A stretch of 27,210 nucleotides of DNA from Kordiimonadaceae bacterium (GCA_018699075.1 JABIPV010000253.1:1-27210), one strand, 5' to 3'; counted from the first letter of the stretch, positions 15,342 through 23,877 are shown. A program made the numbers and translations. The notes: a model not told the origin generated them from the sequence alone.

Positions 15342-15917
15342 ATGATCAAAAACATAATCAATTCGATATTCATATCGCTGATTTTATTATTTACTTTAAA
15401 TGCTCATGCCCAACAATTTAATTCAGGTGGCAAAAACCCGACCAGTGATGAGGTCATATATCATTTTGGATATGGCTCAAACATGGACGAAGACTATATG
15501 CGTCAGTTTACACCCAGCTTGAAATTTGTCACCACCGCACAGTTACCAAATTTTGAAATTCAATTTAGAAAATATTCGACTGATCTAGAAGGCGGCATTA
15601 GCAGCATTATCCCTAAACCCGGAGGCCTTGTTCAAGGTGTGATTTACACGATCCTGAAGTCTGAAATGGAAGCGCTTGATATACTCGAAGATGTGCCGCT
15701 CGGCATTTATAGCAGGGAAACATTTAAGGTCATCGCGAAAGACGGCACATGGTATAATGCTGACCTTTACCGCGTTACTAATCCTAAGGGACCTTTTACA
15801 CCGTCTGTCAAATATTTAGGGCTTATGATTGGCGGGGCAAAAATGCATAACATCAATAAGCCGTGGATTGATTATCTTGAAAATTTGCGAAAAAATATAA
15901 TCGAAAACCAACACTGA
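15342..15917 (+). CDS. exported gamma-glutamylcyclotransferase-like protein
   Basis: A 191-residue protein with a Sec signal peptide (hydrophobic ISLILLFTLNAHA, cut near residue 23), then a gamma-glutamylcyclotransferase (GGCT/AIG2) fold. The hallmark YGSNMDEDYM lies at about 44-53 and a candidate catalytic Glu is in ALDILEDVPLGIYSRE. GGCT enzymes normally release 5-oxoproline from gamma-glutamyl peptides in the cytoplasm, so an exported form suggests action on periplasmic peptides or another substrate. Start ATG 15342 has a good Shine-Dalgarno AAGGA. It is divergent from the symporter, and the 81-base gap between them has no copy of the LacI operator, so it may not belong to the sugar locus. 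Confidence 0.78.
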   Translation: MIKNIINSIFISLILLFTLNAHAQQFNSGGKNPTSDEVIYHFGYGSNMDEDYMRQFTPSLKFVTTAQLPNFEIQFRKYSTDLEGGISSIIPKPGGLVQGVIYTILKSEMEALDILEDVPLGIYSRETFKVIAKDGTWYNADLYRVTNPKGPFTPSVKYLGLMIGGAKMHNINKPWIDYLENLRKNIIENQH

Positions 15918-15994
15918 CATTAAACAAAACAGTATCATTAAACTAATATGAATTTTTAAGCGAAAATTAACCTTTTAGAAAACTATTTCATCAT

Positions 15995-16027
15995 ATTATT
16001 TCTGTTGGGACAACATATTGAAATAAT
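15995..16027 (+). other. hairpin in the 5' leader of the diguanylate cyclase gene
   Basis: ATTATTTC (15995-16002) pairs with GAAATAAT (16020-16027), and inside it TGTTG (16003-16007) pairs with CAACA (16011-16015), leaving a GGA loop and a TATT bulge. The structure ends 11 bases before the ATG at 16039, where no clear Shine-Dalgarno is seen, so it could affect ribosome access. No T-run follows, so it is not a typical terminator. Confidence 0.4.
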
Positions 16028-16038
16028 GAGCAACTCAG

Positions 16039-17337
16039 ATGAAATATATACTTTCGGTGGAAGACAGCCTTCTCTTTTCGAGTAATATAAAAAAGAGCAT
16101 CGAAGCAAATATAGAAGACACAACTGTCATCACGGCACATTCCATGTCAGACGCCAAAAAAATCTTAGATTCAAAAAACTATGATTTTCATCTTTCACTA
16201 TTGGATATGAATTTACCTGACGCCCCTAATGGTGAAATTCTGGATTTGATTAATGCTCATAAAATACCAGTATTTGTATTTTCTTCTATGATGGAAGATA
16301 AATTACACAAACAAATTTTTTCAAAACAGGTGGTTGACTATGTACTCAAAGGAACCACGACCAGCATCTCATATCTGGTTAGAATGGTTAATCGTTATAT
16401 TAAAAATGAAACAACAAAAATACTTTATGTGGACGATTCTAAAACGGCGCGCCGCTTCATTACCAATTTACTTTATCGCTATAATTTCAATGTGTTAACC
16501 GCTTCTAGCGGTGCTGAAGCATTGGAAATACTGGAAAATAACTTGGATATCAGCCTTGTTCTTACAGACTTCGTAATGCCCGAAATGGACGGAATCCAGC
16601 TTACCAGAGAAATTCGCAGAACTCACCCGGATTGGAATGTTGCTATCATTGGTTTATCCGCTGAGGGTGACGACAAACTTTCAGGGCGTTTCTTAAAATC
16701 GGGTGGCAATGATTTCATAAAGAAGAATTTCCAAAGAGAAGAATTTTTCTGCAGAATTCACCAAAATATAAATCTGGTTGAACATATCAACGATCTTCAC
16801 ATGATTGCTAATAATGACTTCTTAACCGGTCTACCCAACAGACGCACCTTCTTTACTGTTGGTGAAACATTGCATGAAAATGCTGTGCGGCAGGACCTTA
16901 AAGCCGTTGTCGCGATGATGGATATTGATTTCTTTAAAAATGTCAATGACACCTGGGGCCACAAAGCCGGTGATGATGTTTTAAAAGAAGTTGCTTTAAA
17001 ACTCACCAAAAGATGCAGGGCATCAGATATAATCGCACGCGTCGGCGGCGAAGAATTTGCTTTCTTCGGCATTGATATGAATTCTGAGCAAGCCTTCAAG
17101 GCCTTAAATGAATTTCGCACAGCTGTGGAAGAAATCGTCGTCATGGAAGACGATGATGAAATCAAGCCAACCATCAGTATCGGCTTTGCCACTCTGGATT
17201 TTGCCGAAAATTTTGGTGAGGATTTAAACACACTTGTCCAGCGCGCCGATGAAGCTCTTTATAAAGCTAAAGAAAATGGTCGCAACCGTGTTGAAAAATA
17301 TGACGAACAGAGCCTACTTCAGGCAGCTAACAATTAA
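16039..17337 (+). CDS. PleD-like diguanylate cyclase with two receiver domains
   Basis: A 432-residue cytoplasmic response regulator that makes cyclic di-GMP from GTP. Receiver 1 (about 1-122) has acidic residues E8-D9, phosphoacceptor D56 in LLDMNLPD and K104. Receiver 2 (about 126-245) has D132-D133, phosphoacceptor D177 in LTDFVMPEMDG and K228. The GGDEF domain (about 256-420) has the active-site GGEEF at 336-340 and an intact inhibitory I-site RASD at 327-330, so product feedback is expected. The layout matches PleD, except that both receivers keep phosphorylation residues. No histidine kinase is adjacent. Its TAA overlaps the TAA of the convergent hemoglobin gene by four bases (TTAA). 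Confidence 0.93.
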   Translation: MKYILSVEDSLLFSSNIKKSIEANIEDTTVITAHSMSDAKKILDSKNYDFHLSLLDMNLPDAPNGEILDLINAHKIPVFVFSSMMEDKLHKQIFSKQVVDYVLKGTTTSISYLVRMVNRYIKNETTKILYVDDSKTARRFITNLLYRYNFNVLTASSGAEALEILENNLDISLVLTDFVMPEMDGIQLTREIRRTHPDWNVAIIGLSAEGDDKLSGRFLKSGGNDFIKKNFQREEFFCRIHQNINLVEHINDLHMIANNDFLTGLPNRRTFFTVGETLHENAVRQDLKAVVAMMDIDFFKNVNDTWGHKAGDDVLKEVALKLTKRCRASDIIARVGGEEFAFFGIDMNSEQAFKALNEFRTAVEEIVVMEDDDEIKPTISIGFATLDFAENFGEDLNTLVQRADEALYKAKENGRNRVEKYDEQSLLQAANN

Positions 17338-17693
17338 ACGGCTACGACATCGGGCCTTAATGAATAAAATATATAGAGCACTTCACTTTTTTCAGCATCG
17401 CCCGTGATACCGTTATTTTCTAGCGCCTTCATGACATCATCTACAGCTGCCATATATTCATTATCACTGATATTCATTCCTTTGTGGGCGGTGAGCATAT
17501 CTTCCCCCTGATAGACGTTCGGTCCACCAGAACCTGTAATGAAGAAATCAGCGACGGATTTTTTCAGTTTTGCAATATCACTGTCAACAAATCTTGATTT
17601 AAAAGCCGGATTTACACTGTGAAACTCAACAATGTTATTTGATATTTTTACAATGTTTTCTTCGCCGCCTAATCGTTCAAATAAAGTCGTCAT
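17334..17693 (-). CDS. group I truncated hemoglobin
   Basis: A 119-residue 2-over-2 globin. It begins TTLFERLGGEENIVKI, typical of group I, with the FKSRF region near residue 31 and the proximal heme-binding His in MLTAHKGMNIS (about residue 70), preceded by the usual GGPNVYQGEDM loop. Such proteins bind O2 or NO and can detoxify NO or take part in redox sensing. The ATG at 17691-17693 has the strong ribosome site AGGGGAC. It converges on the diguanylate cyclase gene with a four-base overlap of stop codons. No partner oxidoreductase is seen. Confidence 0.92.
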   Translation of the reverse strand: MTTLFERLGGEENIVKISNNIVEFHSVNPAFKSRFVDSDIAKLKKSVADFFITGSGGPNVYQGEDMLTAHKGMNISDNEYMAAVDDVMKALENNGITGDAEKSEVLYIFYSLRPDVVAV

Positions 17694-17758
17694 TATAGTC
17701 CCCTGAATGATTTTTAATTAATTGGTATTTTCGATATAGCATAGGTTGTAAAAAAAAG

Positions 17759-17796
17759 CAAAAAGCACTTCGTCAACAATAACGAAGTGCTTTTTG
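17759..17796 (-). terminator. strong intrinsic terminator after the sugar dehydrogenase-like gene
   Basis: A perfect 15-base stem (AGCACTTCGT core with flanking A's against ACGAAGTGCT with T's) and an 8-base loop (17774-17781). On the minus strand it is followed by GCTTTTTTTT, a clear U-tract, so it ends transcripts from the gene at 17813-19087 and insulates the hemoglobin gene. Confidence 0.9.
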
Positions 17797-17812
17797 ACAA
17801 TTTGTTTAAGCC

Positions 17813-19087
17813 TTAATTCCGTGCTGGCGGCGGCGTTAATTTCAATATTTTCGGCATTGGCATATCCTCAAGTACATAGATAGAACCATCTGCGCCCTGG
17901 CTTACATGACGAAGTCTGTGGCCAAGTTCATCCAGCAAGCGTTCCTCCCCTACCACGTGATCTCCTGAAAGAACGAGCCGCGACATATGCGATGAAGAAA
18001 GCCCAGTTAAGAACAGGTTTCCTTTCCACTGTGGAAATAAATCACCTGTATAAAACATCATTGATGATGGGGCCATGGAAACCGGGGTCCAATAATAAAT
18101 TGGCTGCTCGGTGCCTTCCTTGACCGTATAGCTGCTGCCTTCCGGCTTTGGCGTAGGTAACGGTCCATAAGAAACGGCAGGCCAGCCATAATCTTTACCG
18201 GCACGGATGATATTTATCTCATCCCCCGCATTACCGCCCTGATCAGCAACCCAGAAATCACCCGTCCACGGGTTCTTGGCAAGACTGTTTGAATTTCTAA
18301 GCCCAATCACATAGGCCATATCATTAACATCATCATTACCGACATAGGGATTATCACCCGCAGCGGAGCCATCTTTATTAAGGCGAAGTATCATTCCAGA
18401 TGTTGCCTTTAAATCCTGCTGTCCCATCGGGCTTTTACGTTGCGTGGTTACCAGCAGTTTTCCGGTATCATCAAACGCCATACGGCTTGGTGTTGTCTCA
18501 AGAATGACTTTTAAATTATCAATACTTGTTTCATCACTTGAGAGGCGGGCACTAGCCACACTCCATGTACCCCAAGGATTGGCTGCTTTCTCTTCGCGCG
18601 ATAGTGCGTTCCAAACTTGTCTATCAGCATTTGATTTTGTGAATGCCTCATCTGAATTATCATCATCCACACCATCAGGTGCGCCAAGATAGCTGAAATA
18701 AATCATCCTGTTATTTTCAAAATCAGGATCAAGTAATATATCATTAAGGCCACGTGAACCCCAGGCCCGAACGGCTGGCATCCCGGAAATTGGATCAGAA
18801 ACATTTCCGTCCGGTGTAATAATTCTTATACGGCCCGGCACTTCCGTTACGATCATATTGCCGTTTGGCATATGGGCCATTGCCCAGGGGCAATTAAGCC
18901 CGGTTACAAAGTCACTCACAACATAGCGCGCACTTTTTGGTGCCAGCGGTGCTCTGGTTTGGCCTTCGAAAGCCGGTGTTATGGCATAAGCCGGTGCTGA
19001 ACTCTGCTGAGCGGACGTTGGCACCGTCATTGTTATAGCAGCCAAAAATCCGAGCATCGTCGTTTTCGTTACATTTTGCAGCTTCAT
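17813..19087 (-). CDS. exported glucose/sorbosone dehydrogenase-fold protein (PQQ sugar dehydrogenase-like)
   Basis: A 424-residue six-bladed beta-propeller protein of the GSDH family (PF07995) with a Sec signal peptide (FLAAITMTVPTSAQQ, cut near residue 27). Family landmarks include LNCPWAMAHMPNGNMIVTE (64-82), RGLNDILLDPDF (112-123), IGLRNSNSLAKNPWTGDFWVADQG (261-284), GDEINIIRAGKDYGWP (288-303) and a final propeller strand with RLRHVSQGADGSIYVLED. In soluble PQQ glucose dehydrogenase the catalytic His144 lies in a DHQSGRL segment. Here that segment reads ETTPSRM (about 197-203), and the GHRNPQG motif is GLRNSNS, keeping the Arg but not the His. The region 135-175 carries an acidic insert. 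PQQ binding or sugar oxidation is therefore uncertain. The Shine-Dalgarno is AGGGAGA, and the gene is monocistronic with its own terminator. Confidence 0.85.
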   Translation of the reverse strand: MKLQNVTKTTMLGFLAAITMTVPTSAQQSSAPAYAITPAFEGQTRAPLAPKSARYVVSDFVTGLNCPWAMAHMPNGNMIVTEVPGRIRIITPDGNVSDPISGMPAVRAWGSRGLNDILLDPDFENNRMIYFSYLGAPDGVDDDNSDEAFTKSNADRQVWNALSREEKAANPWGTWSVASARLSSDETSIDNLKVILETTPSRMAFDDTGKLLVTTQRKSPMGQQDLKATSGMILRLNKDGSAAGDNPYVGNDDVNDMAYVIGLRNSNSLAKNPWTGDFWVADQGGNAGDEINIIRAGKDYGWPAVSYGPLPTPKPEGSSYTVKEGTEQPIYYWTPVSMAPSSMMFYTGDLFPQWKGNLFLTGLSSSHMSRLVLSGDHVVGEERLLDELGHRLRHVSQGADGSIYVLEDMPMPKILKLTPPPARN

Positions 19088-19230
19088 TTTATTCTCCCTG
19101 GTTTATTTTATGATGCGTGGGAGTATAGATTAACATTCTTTGCAAAGCAATCTGCTAACTATTTGTTTCTATATTGCTTTAAATTGGTTATATATACATA
19201 ATATTGAACTGAAATAACATGAGAACAGGT

Positions 19231-19845
19231 ATGACAATTACGCTCCATAAAGGTGACTTAAGCAACGATGTAAGTTTTGAAGGTGCTGTAGCCATAGACA
19301 CAGAAACATTGGGCCTTAATCCCAACCGTGACCGTTTATGTCTTGTGCAGCTTTCATCAGGCGATGGTAACGCACATCTGGTTCAGATCGCCGCGGGTCA
19401 AACTGATGCTCCAAATCTGGTAAGAATTCTTGAAGATCCCAAACTCATCAAAATATTTCATTTTGCACGCTTTGATGTTGCCGTTGTTAAAAAATACTTA
19501 AACGCTGATGTCTCACCTGTTTATTGCACTAAAATAGCCTCTAAACTGGTTCGAACTTATACAGACAGGCACGGCCTAAAGGATTTAAGTCGTGAGCTTC
19601 TGAGTGTTGATCTCTCTAAACAGCAGCAAAGTTCAAATTGGGGCGCTGATGAACTTAGTCAGGCGCAATTAGAATATGCTGCCTCAGATGTTTATCATTT
19701 ACATAAACTGATGGATAAACTTAATCAAATGCTTGAAGCAACCGGACGCAGTGAATTTGCGCAGGAATGCTTTGATTTTCTCCCAACACGCTGCGAGCTT
19801 GATTTGGCGGGCTGGGAAAATACAGATATTTTCGCTCATAGTTGA
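19231..19845 (+). CDS. rnd: short ribonuclease D-type 3'-5' exonuclease
   Basis: A 204-residue DEDDy exonuclease. Metal-binding residues are in VAIDTETLGL (Asp and Glu), FHFARFDVAV (Asp) and YAASDVYHL (Tyr and Asp). It contains only the exonuclease domain and lacks the C-terminal HRDC domains of E. coli RNase D, as is common in Alphaproteobacteria; the expected role is 3'-end trimming of tRNA or other RNAs. An in-frame ATG at 19219 would add four residues; 19231 is preferred because GAG lies about 7 bases upstream and the product MTITLHKGDL fits relatives. It ends in TGA. It precedes lptC by 196 bases, as in many related genomes. Confidence 0.88.
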   Translation: MTITLHKGDLSNDVSFEGAVAIDTETLGLNPNRDRLCLVQLSSGDGNAHLVQIAAGQTDAPNLVRILEDPKLIKIFHFARFDVAVVKKYLNADVSPVYCTKIASKLVRTYTDRHGLKDLSRELLSVDLSKQQQSSNWGADELSQAQLEYAASDVYHLHKLMDKLNQMLEATGRSEFAQECFDFLPTRCELDLAGWENTDIFAHS

Positions 19846-20041
19846 AACTTTTGATTTCGCTTGATAATTCGCTATTTTATTAAAAATATAAGCAAAATTC
19901 CTGCCTTTTACCTTGAAGCCGCACCCTATAAGCATTACATTTAATATATTGTCATATGATACTCCATGATTTTGCCACTATTAGCCATTAGCAATCAAAA
20001 TCAAATTGGATTATGACCGACAGAAATGGAATTAGATTATA

Positions 20042-20734
20042 GTGAATACTCACCCTGATCACATACTGGAATCAAATGAAACTGTAGCGTTCGACGAAAA
20101 TGAACGGCAGATAAACCGTGCAGGGCAACTCAAAAAAGCGGTGCCTATTTTAACCATTATTGTCTTCCTGTCACTGGTACTATATCCAATACTGGCATCA
20201 CGAGAAAACAGCTTTACCCTTGCAATTGATAAACTTGAACAGCGTGATGAAAAAGCAAAACTGATCAAACCCAGCTATTCGGATATTGACCGCCACAATA
20301 ACCCCGTTAACATTTCAGCTGAATCCGCTTACCGTGAAGAAAATGAAAACACTAATTATTTCTTCACCAATCTGGTTGCCAATATGTCTTTACCAGCTGG
20401 CGAGGCCATTGAAATAATATCCAATAGCGGTTCACTCAATACCGGAACTCAGATCATGGAATTGGGCGGCGAGATAGTCATAACCTCCGAAACCGGATTT
20501 TTATTACGCTCCACAGAAGCGACGTTTTTAATTGCAGAAAAAATTGCCCGCGGGCAAAATGGCGTTAACGGCATTGCCCCGTTTGGAAATTTCAGTGCGA
20601 ATAGTTTCAACACCGATGTGGAACAGGAAATAATTATCCTTGATGGTAATGTAAGAATTAATTTCGATCCCAACAAACCACTTAATATTTTTAACTCTGA
20701 TGCAGCCACCACTGTCGAAGGAAATACCAATTGA
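20042..20734 (+). CDS. lptC: LptC-like lipopolysaccharide transport protein
   Basis: A 230-residue protein with one transmembrane segment near the N-terminus (VPILTIIVFLSLVLYPILA, about residues 36-54) and a periplasmic beta-jellyroll domain (FFTNLVANM, GEAIEIISNSGSLNTGTQIMELGGEIVIT) as in LptC/YrbK. It links the LptB2FG transporter to LptA in moving lipopolysaccharide across the periplasm. It starts with GTG; the only nearby ATG (20026) is out of frame. No strong ribosome site is seen. Its TGA overlaps the start of lptA by four bases. Sequence conservation is modest, as usual for LptC, but position before lptA-lptB supports the call. Confidence 0.88.
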   Translation: MNTHPDHILESNETVAFDENERQINRAGQLKKAVPILTIIVFLSLVLYPILASRENSFTLAIDKLEQRDEKAKLIKPSYSDIDRHNNPVNISAESAYREENENTNYFFTNLVANMSLPAGEAIEIISNSGSLNTGTQIMELGGEIVITSETGFLLRSTEATFLIAEKIARGQNGVNGIAPFGNFSANSFNTDVEQEIIILDGNVRINFDPNKPLNIFNSDAATTVEGNTN

Positions 20735-21270
20735 TAGTCCGTAGAAATAATATAAATATATTTATAGCCTTTATCATGCTCTTCGTTTTCGCAGGTGCTT
20801 TGTCTGTGAATGCTCAGGTTTCTTCGCTAAAAGAACATGAAGTGGAAAATCCAGTAGATATCAGTGCGGACCGCCTTGAAGTTAAACAAAAAGAAAATAT
20901 AGCCCTTTTCACCGGCAATGTGGTGGTCACACAGTCCGATATGTCACTTGTGTCTGACCGTATCACCGTATTTTATCAGGGAGACCGGGATAAAAATAAT
21001 TCGTCATCAATTTCACGGCTCGATGCATCGGGAAATGTTGTTATGACATCCCCTACTGAAACCATCAAAAGCACATGGGGCGTCTATGATTTCTCAGAAA
21101 AAATAATCACCCTTGGTGGCAACGTTGAATTTAATAATGAAGATGGCCAGATCACAAGCCCAAGACTGCAAGTAAATTTAACAACAGGACAAATCACAAT
21201 GGACGGCGGCCGGGTAGAAGGCGAGCAGCCCGACAGGGTCACTGGACAATTTACACCGCCAAGTAGTTGA
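20731..21270 (+). CDS. lptA: LptA-like periplasmic lipopolysaccharide transport protein
   Basis: A 179-residue exported OstA/LptA-domain protein. The signal peptide runs through FIAFIMLFVFAGALSVNAQ (cut near residue 29), followed by NPVDISADRLEVKQKENIALFTGNVVVTQSDMSL, the typical OstA strand repeat, and later WGVYDFSEKIITLGGNVEF. It forms the periplasmic bridge that carries lipopolysaccharide from LptC to the outer membrane. The start is TTG at 20731, overlapping the lptC stop as TTGA. AAGGAAA 7 bases upstream supports it, and the next in-frame ATG (20776) would cut into the signal peptide. Confidence 0.92.
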   Translation: MIVRRNNINIFIAFIMLFVFAGALSVNAQVSSLKEHEVENPVDISADRLEVKQKENIALFTGNVVVTQSDMSLVSDRITVFYQGDRDKNNSSSISRLDASGNVVMTSPTETIKSTWGVYDFSEKIITLGGNVEFNNEDGQITSPRLQVNLTTGQITMDGGRVEGEQPDRVTGQFTPPSS

Positions 21271-21324
21271 ATAATATAAGATTGATTACTTATTGTTAGT
21301 CTGTTTGAGAGTAAAATATAAAAC

Positions 21325-22098
21325 ATGGAAAAAATAATAAAACTTTCTACACCGGACCACCACGTAGCCACACTAGATGAGGGTCTTGTGGTTGATGCCG
21401 TTGAAAAAAAATACCGTAAAAAAACGGTTCTCCGCGGTGTATCCATGCAAATCAATAAGGGTGAAGTGGTTGGACTACTTGGCCCTAACGGTGCCGGTAA
21501 AACCACCAGTTTCTACGCTATGATCGGTCTCGTTAAGCCTGATTCAGGAAGAATTCTACTTGATGGGCATGATATTACCCACATGCCTATGTATCGCCGT
21601 TCAAGACTTGGAATAGGCTATCTTCCACAGGAATCATCTATTTTTCGCGGCATGACAGTAGAGGAAAACATTTGGTCCGTGCTTGAAGTATGTGAACCAA
21701 ACCCTAGAAAAAGGGCAGAAAAACTTGAAAGCCTGCTTGATGAGTTTTCTATTCAGCATATCAGGCAGTCTGCAGCATTATCGCTGTCAGGCGGGGAGCG
21801 AAGAAGAGTTGAAATTGCCCGTTCACTGGCATCTGGTCCGACCTACATGCTGCTTGATGAACCATTCGCTGGTATTGATCCGATTGCCATTGCTGACATT
21901 CGTAATCTGGTCTCGCATTTAAAAGATAGGGATATCGGTGTTCTGATTACTGATCATAACGTCCGTGAAACACTGGATATTATTGACCGGGCCTATATCA
22001 TACATGATGGCCAGGTACTCATGTCGGGAACGCCACAAGAAATAGTTAATAATGAAGATGTAAAACGCGTCTATTTAGGTGAAAATTTTAGTTTGTAA
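21325..22098 (+). CDS. lptB: LptB lipopolysaccharide export ATPase
   Basis: A 257-residue ABC ATPase of the LptB type. It has Walker A GPNGAGKT, Q-loop GYLPQESSIFRGMTVEEN, signature LSGGERRR, Walker B YMLLDEPFAGIDP and the switch His in ITDHNVRETL. The LPQE and FAGIDP wording is diagnostic for LptB rather than amino-acid transporters. An N-terminal extension of about 18 residues precedes the conserved core. It powers lipopolysaccharide extraction from the inner membrane with LptF and LptG, encoded elsewhere. It follows lptA by 54 bases and precedes rpoN by 15 bases, the classic alphaproteobacterial order. Confidence 0.97.
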   Translation: MEKIIKLSTPDHHVATLDEGLVVDAVEKKYRKKTVLRGVSMQINKGEVVGLLGPNGAGKTTSFYAMIGLVKPDSGRILLDGHDITHMPMYRRSRLGIGYLPQESSIFRGMTVEENIWSVLEVCEPNPRKRAEKLESLLDEFSIQHIRQSAALSLSGGERRRVEIARSLASGPTYMLLDEPFAGIDPIAIADIRNLVSHLKDRDIGVLITDHNVRETLDIIDRAYIIHDGQVLMSGTPQEIVNNEDVKRVYLGENFSL

Positions 22099-22113
22099 TA
22101 GGAAAGAGTATAA

Positions 22114-23667
22114 ATGGCATTAACGCCAAGACTTGACATAAGACAATCACAATCTTTGGTGCTGACACCGCAGTTGCAGCAGGCCATTAAGATGCTTCAG
22201 CTTTCGAGCGCCGAACTTGTGGAATTTGTCGCTGATGAAGTCGCGGAAAACCCGCTTCTGGAATATGATGAAAGATCAGAAGGAAGCGAAGACCGTAGAA
22301 GTTCTATTGAAGGCGAGGGTACACCGTCAAAAGAAGAACCGTCCAACACCGAAGAAGTCCAAGTTAAAACCGCTGATGATTTCCTGCAAGATGCCGCACC
22401 AACCAATACACAGGACGATGCCCCACTTGATACAGATTATGTCTATGACGACAACAGTTTTTCAGACAATATCGGCGCTATGCCAAGCCAAAACCTCGGC
22501 CTAAATGGCAGTAATATGATTACCGGTGGTGCCGGGAATTTTGATTTCACAGAAAACTCTGCCGAACAAAAACAATCACAAATAGTCTCTCTTAAATCAC
22601 ATCTTGAAGACCAGCTTGTTTTGCTTCAAGCCGAAGCATATGAGAAAATCATCATCCAGTATCTGATCGGTCTTATGGATGAAGCTGGCTACATTAACGA
22701 AGAAACCTCACTCATAGCAGAGCGTTGCGGCTGCACAGCAGAAGACGTAGAGCGCATTTTCACCATTGCCCAGACCCTGGAGCCGCTGGGTGTTTTTGCC
22801 AGAAGTCTGAGTGAATGTTTAAAAATTCAGCAAATTCAAGCAGATCGTTACGATCCCGTAATGGAAATATTCCTCGATAATCTTGAAATGCTTGGCGACA
22901 GAAAATTTAACGAGCTTAGAAAACTCTGTGATGTAAATAAAGAAGATTTCCTTGATATGATTGAGGAGATAAAAGCCCTTAATCCTAAACCTGGCCTCGA
23001 ATATGGTGAAGAGGTCGTCTATACGGTGATCCCTGATGTATATGTCAAAAAATCACCTAAAGGAAAATGGTTTGTCGAACTGAACAGTGAGAGCCTACCA
23101 AAAGTCCTGATGAATAATCGTTACCTAAATGAAATTGACGGACAGGCCACTAAAAAAGAAGACAAAGAATATATTGATGATTGTGTATCAAAAGCAAACT
23201 GGCTTGTTCGCGCACTCGATCAGAGGGCACGAACCATACTTAAAGTTTCCAGTGAACTAGTAAGGTTGCAGCGAAGATTTCTTGATGATGGCATTCAATA
23301 TCTGGTGCCGATCAATCTTAAAACGATTGCAGAAGCAATTGAGATGCATGAGAGCACAGTGAGTCGCGTGACAGCGAATAAATACATCGCGACAGCAAGA
23401 GGAATTTTTGAAATGAAATTTTTCTTCACAAACGCGATCGGCTCTTTGGATAGTGATAACCAGCATTCCTCAAGATCCATTAAATATAAAATCAAACTAC
23501 TTATCGATGACGAAGACCCTAAAAAGATACTATCCGACGATAAAATCGTAGATCTGATTAGAGGCGAAGGCATTGATATTGCAAGGAGAACCGTGGCAAA
23601 ATACAGAGAATCTTTAGAAATCCCGTCTTCAATAATAAGAAGAAGAATGAAGAACCCCGTCCTTTAA
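22114..23667 (+). CDS. rpoN: RNA polymerase sigma-54 factor
   Basis: A 517-residue sigma-54. Region I is the Gln/Leu-rich LDIRQSQSLVLTPQLQQAIKMLQLSS (7-32), followed by an acidic, poorly conserved Region II (about 45-150). The core-binding domain comes next, then the DNA-binding helix-turn-helix (TIAEAIEMHESTVSRVTANKYI) and the C-terminal RpoN box ARRTVAKYRE. It directs transcription from -24/-12 promoters with AAA+ activators, typically for nitrogen, motility or carbon uptake genes. The start has Shine-Dalgarno AGGAAAG. No -24/-12 promoter was recognised by eye in the window. Confidence 0.97.
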   Translation: MALTPRLDIRQSQSLVLTPQLQQAIKMLQLSSAELVEFVADEVAENPLLEYDERSEGSEDRRSSIEGEGTPSKEEPSNTEEVQVKTADDFLQDAAPTNTQDDAPLDTDYVYDDNSFSDNIGAMPSQNLGLNGSNMITGGAGNFDFTENSAEQKQSQIVSLKSHLEDQLVLLQAEAYEKIIIQYLIGLMDEAGYINEETSLIAERCGCTAEDVERIFTIAQTLEPLGVFARSLSECLKIQQIQADRYDPVMEIFLDNLEMLGDRKFNELRKLCDVNKEDFLDMIEEIKALNPKPGLEYGEEVVYTVIPDVYVKKSPKGKWFVELNSESLPKVLMNNRYLNEIDGQATKKEDKEYIDDCVSKANWLVRALDQRARTILKVSSELVRLQRRFLDDGIQYLVPINLKTIAEAIEMHESTVSRVTANKYIATARGIFEMKFFFTNAIGSLDSDNQHSSRSIKYKIKLLIDDEDPKKILSDDKIVDLIRGEGIDIARRTVAKYRESLEIPSSIIRRRMKNPVL

Positions 23668-23721
23668 CAAATGAATTTGAGAGTTTTTTACAGATAGCAC
23701 ACTCTCTTTTGGACCGGGAAA

Positions 23722-23753
23722 TATAAAATCATTTAACCTAAAGTGATTTTATA
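23722..23753. other. AT-rich stem-loop between rpoN and hpf
   Basis: TATAAAATCA (23722-23731) and TGATTTTATA (23744-23753) are perfect inverted repeats. Inside them TTTA (23732-23735) can pair with TAAA (23739-23742) beside a one-base bulge. It may slow or partly end rpoN transcripts, but it is not GC-rich and lacks a long T-run, so terminator function is uncertain. Confidence 0.4.
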
Positions 23754-23777
23754 AAAATGCGGGAATTTCGTGAATAC

Positions 23778-23806
23778 TTGACATATTGAGAACAAGACAC
23801 TAACTT
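23778..23806 (+). promoter_or_regulatory. probable sigma-70 promoter of hpf
   Basis: A consensus -35 TTGACA (23778-23783), a 17-base spacer and a -10-like TAACTT (23801-23806) lie about 70 bases before the hpf start, in the 210-base gap after rpoN. The -35 and spacing are ideal and the -10 is weaker. It would give hpf-ptsN expression independent of rpoN. Confidence 0.55.
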
Positions 23807-23877
23807 CCGCGACCTTATATGGATGTAGCCTTGAGCGACATAATAATTAAGCTATCTGAGATAGGATCTGAACTAAA

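Noticed and set aside
16797..17231. Antisense 144-codon open frame within the diguanylate cyclase gene
   Set aside because: Its translation is Ser/Lys-rich shadow sequence opposite the conserved GGDEF domain, with no motif of its own.
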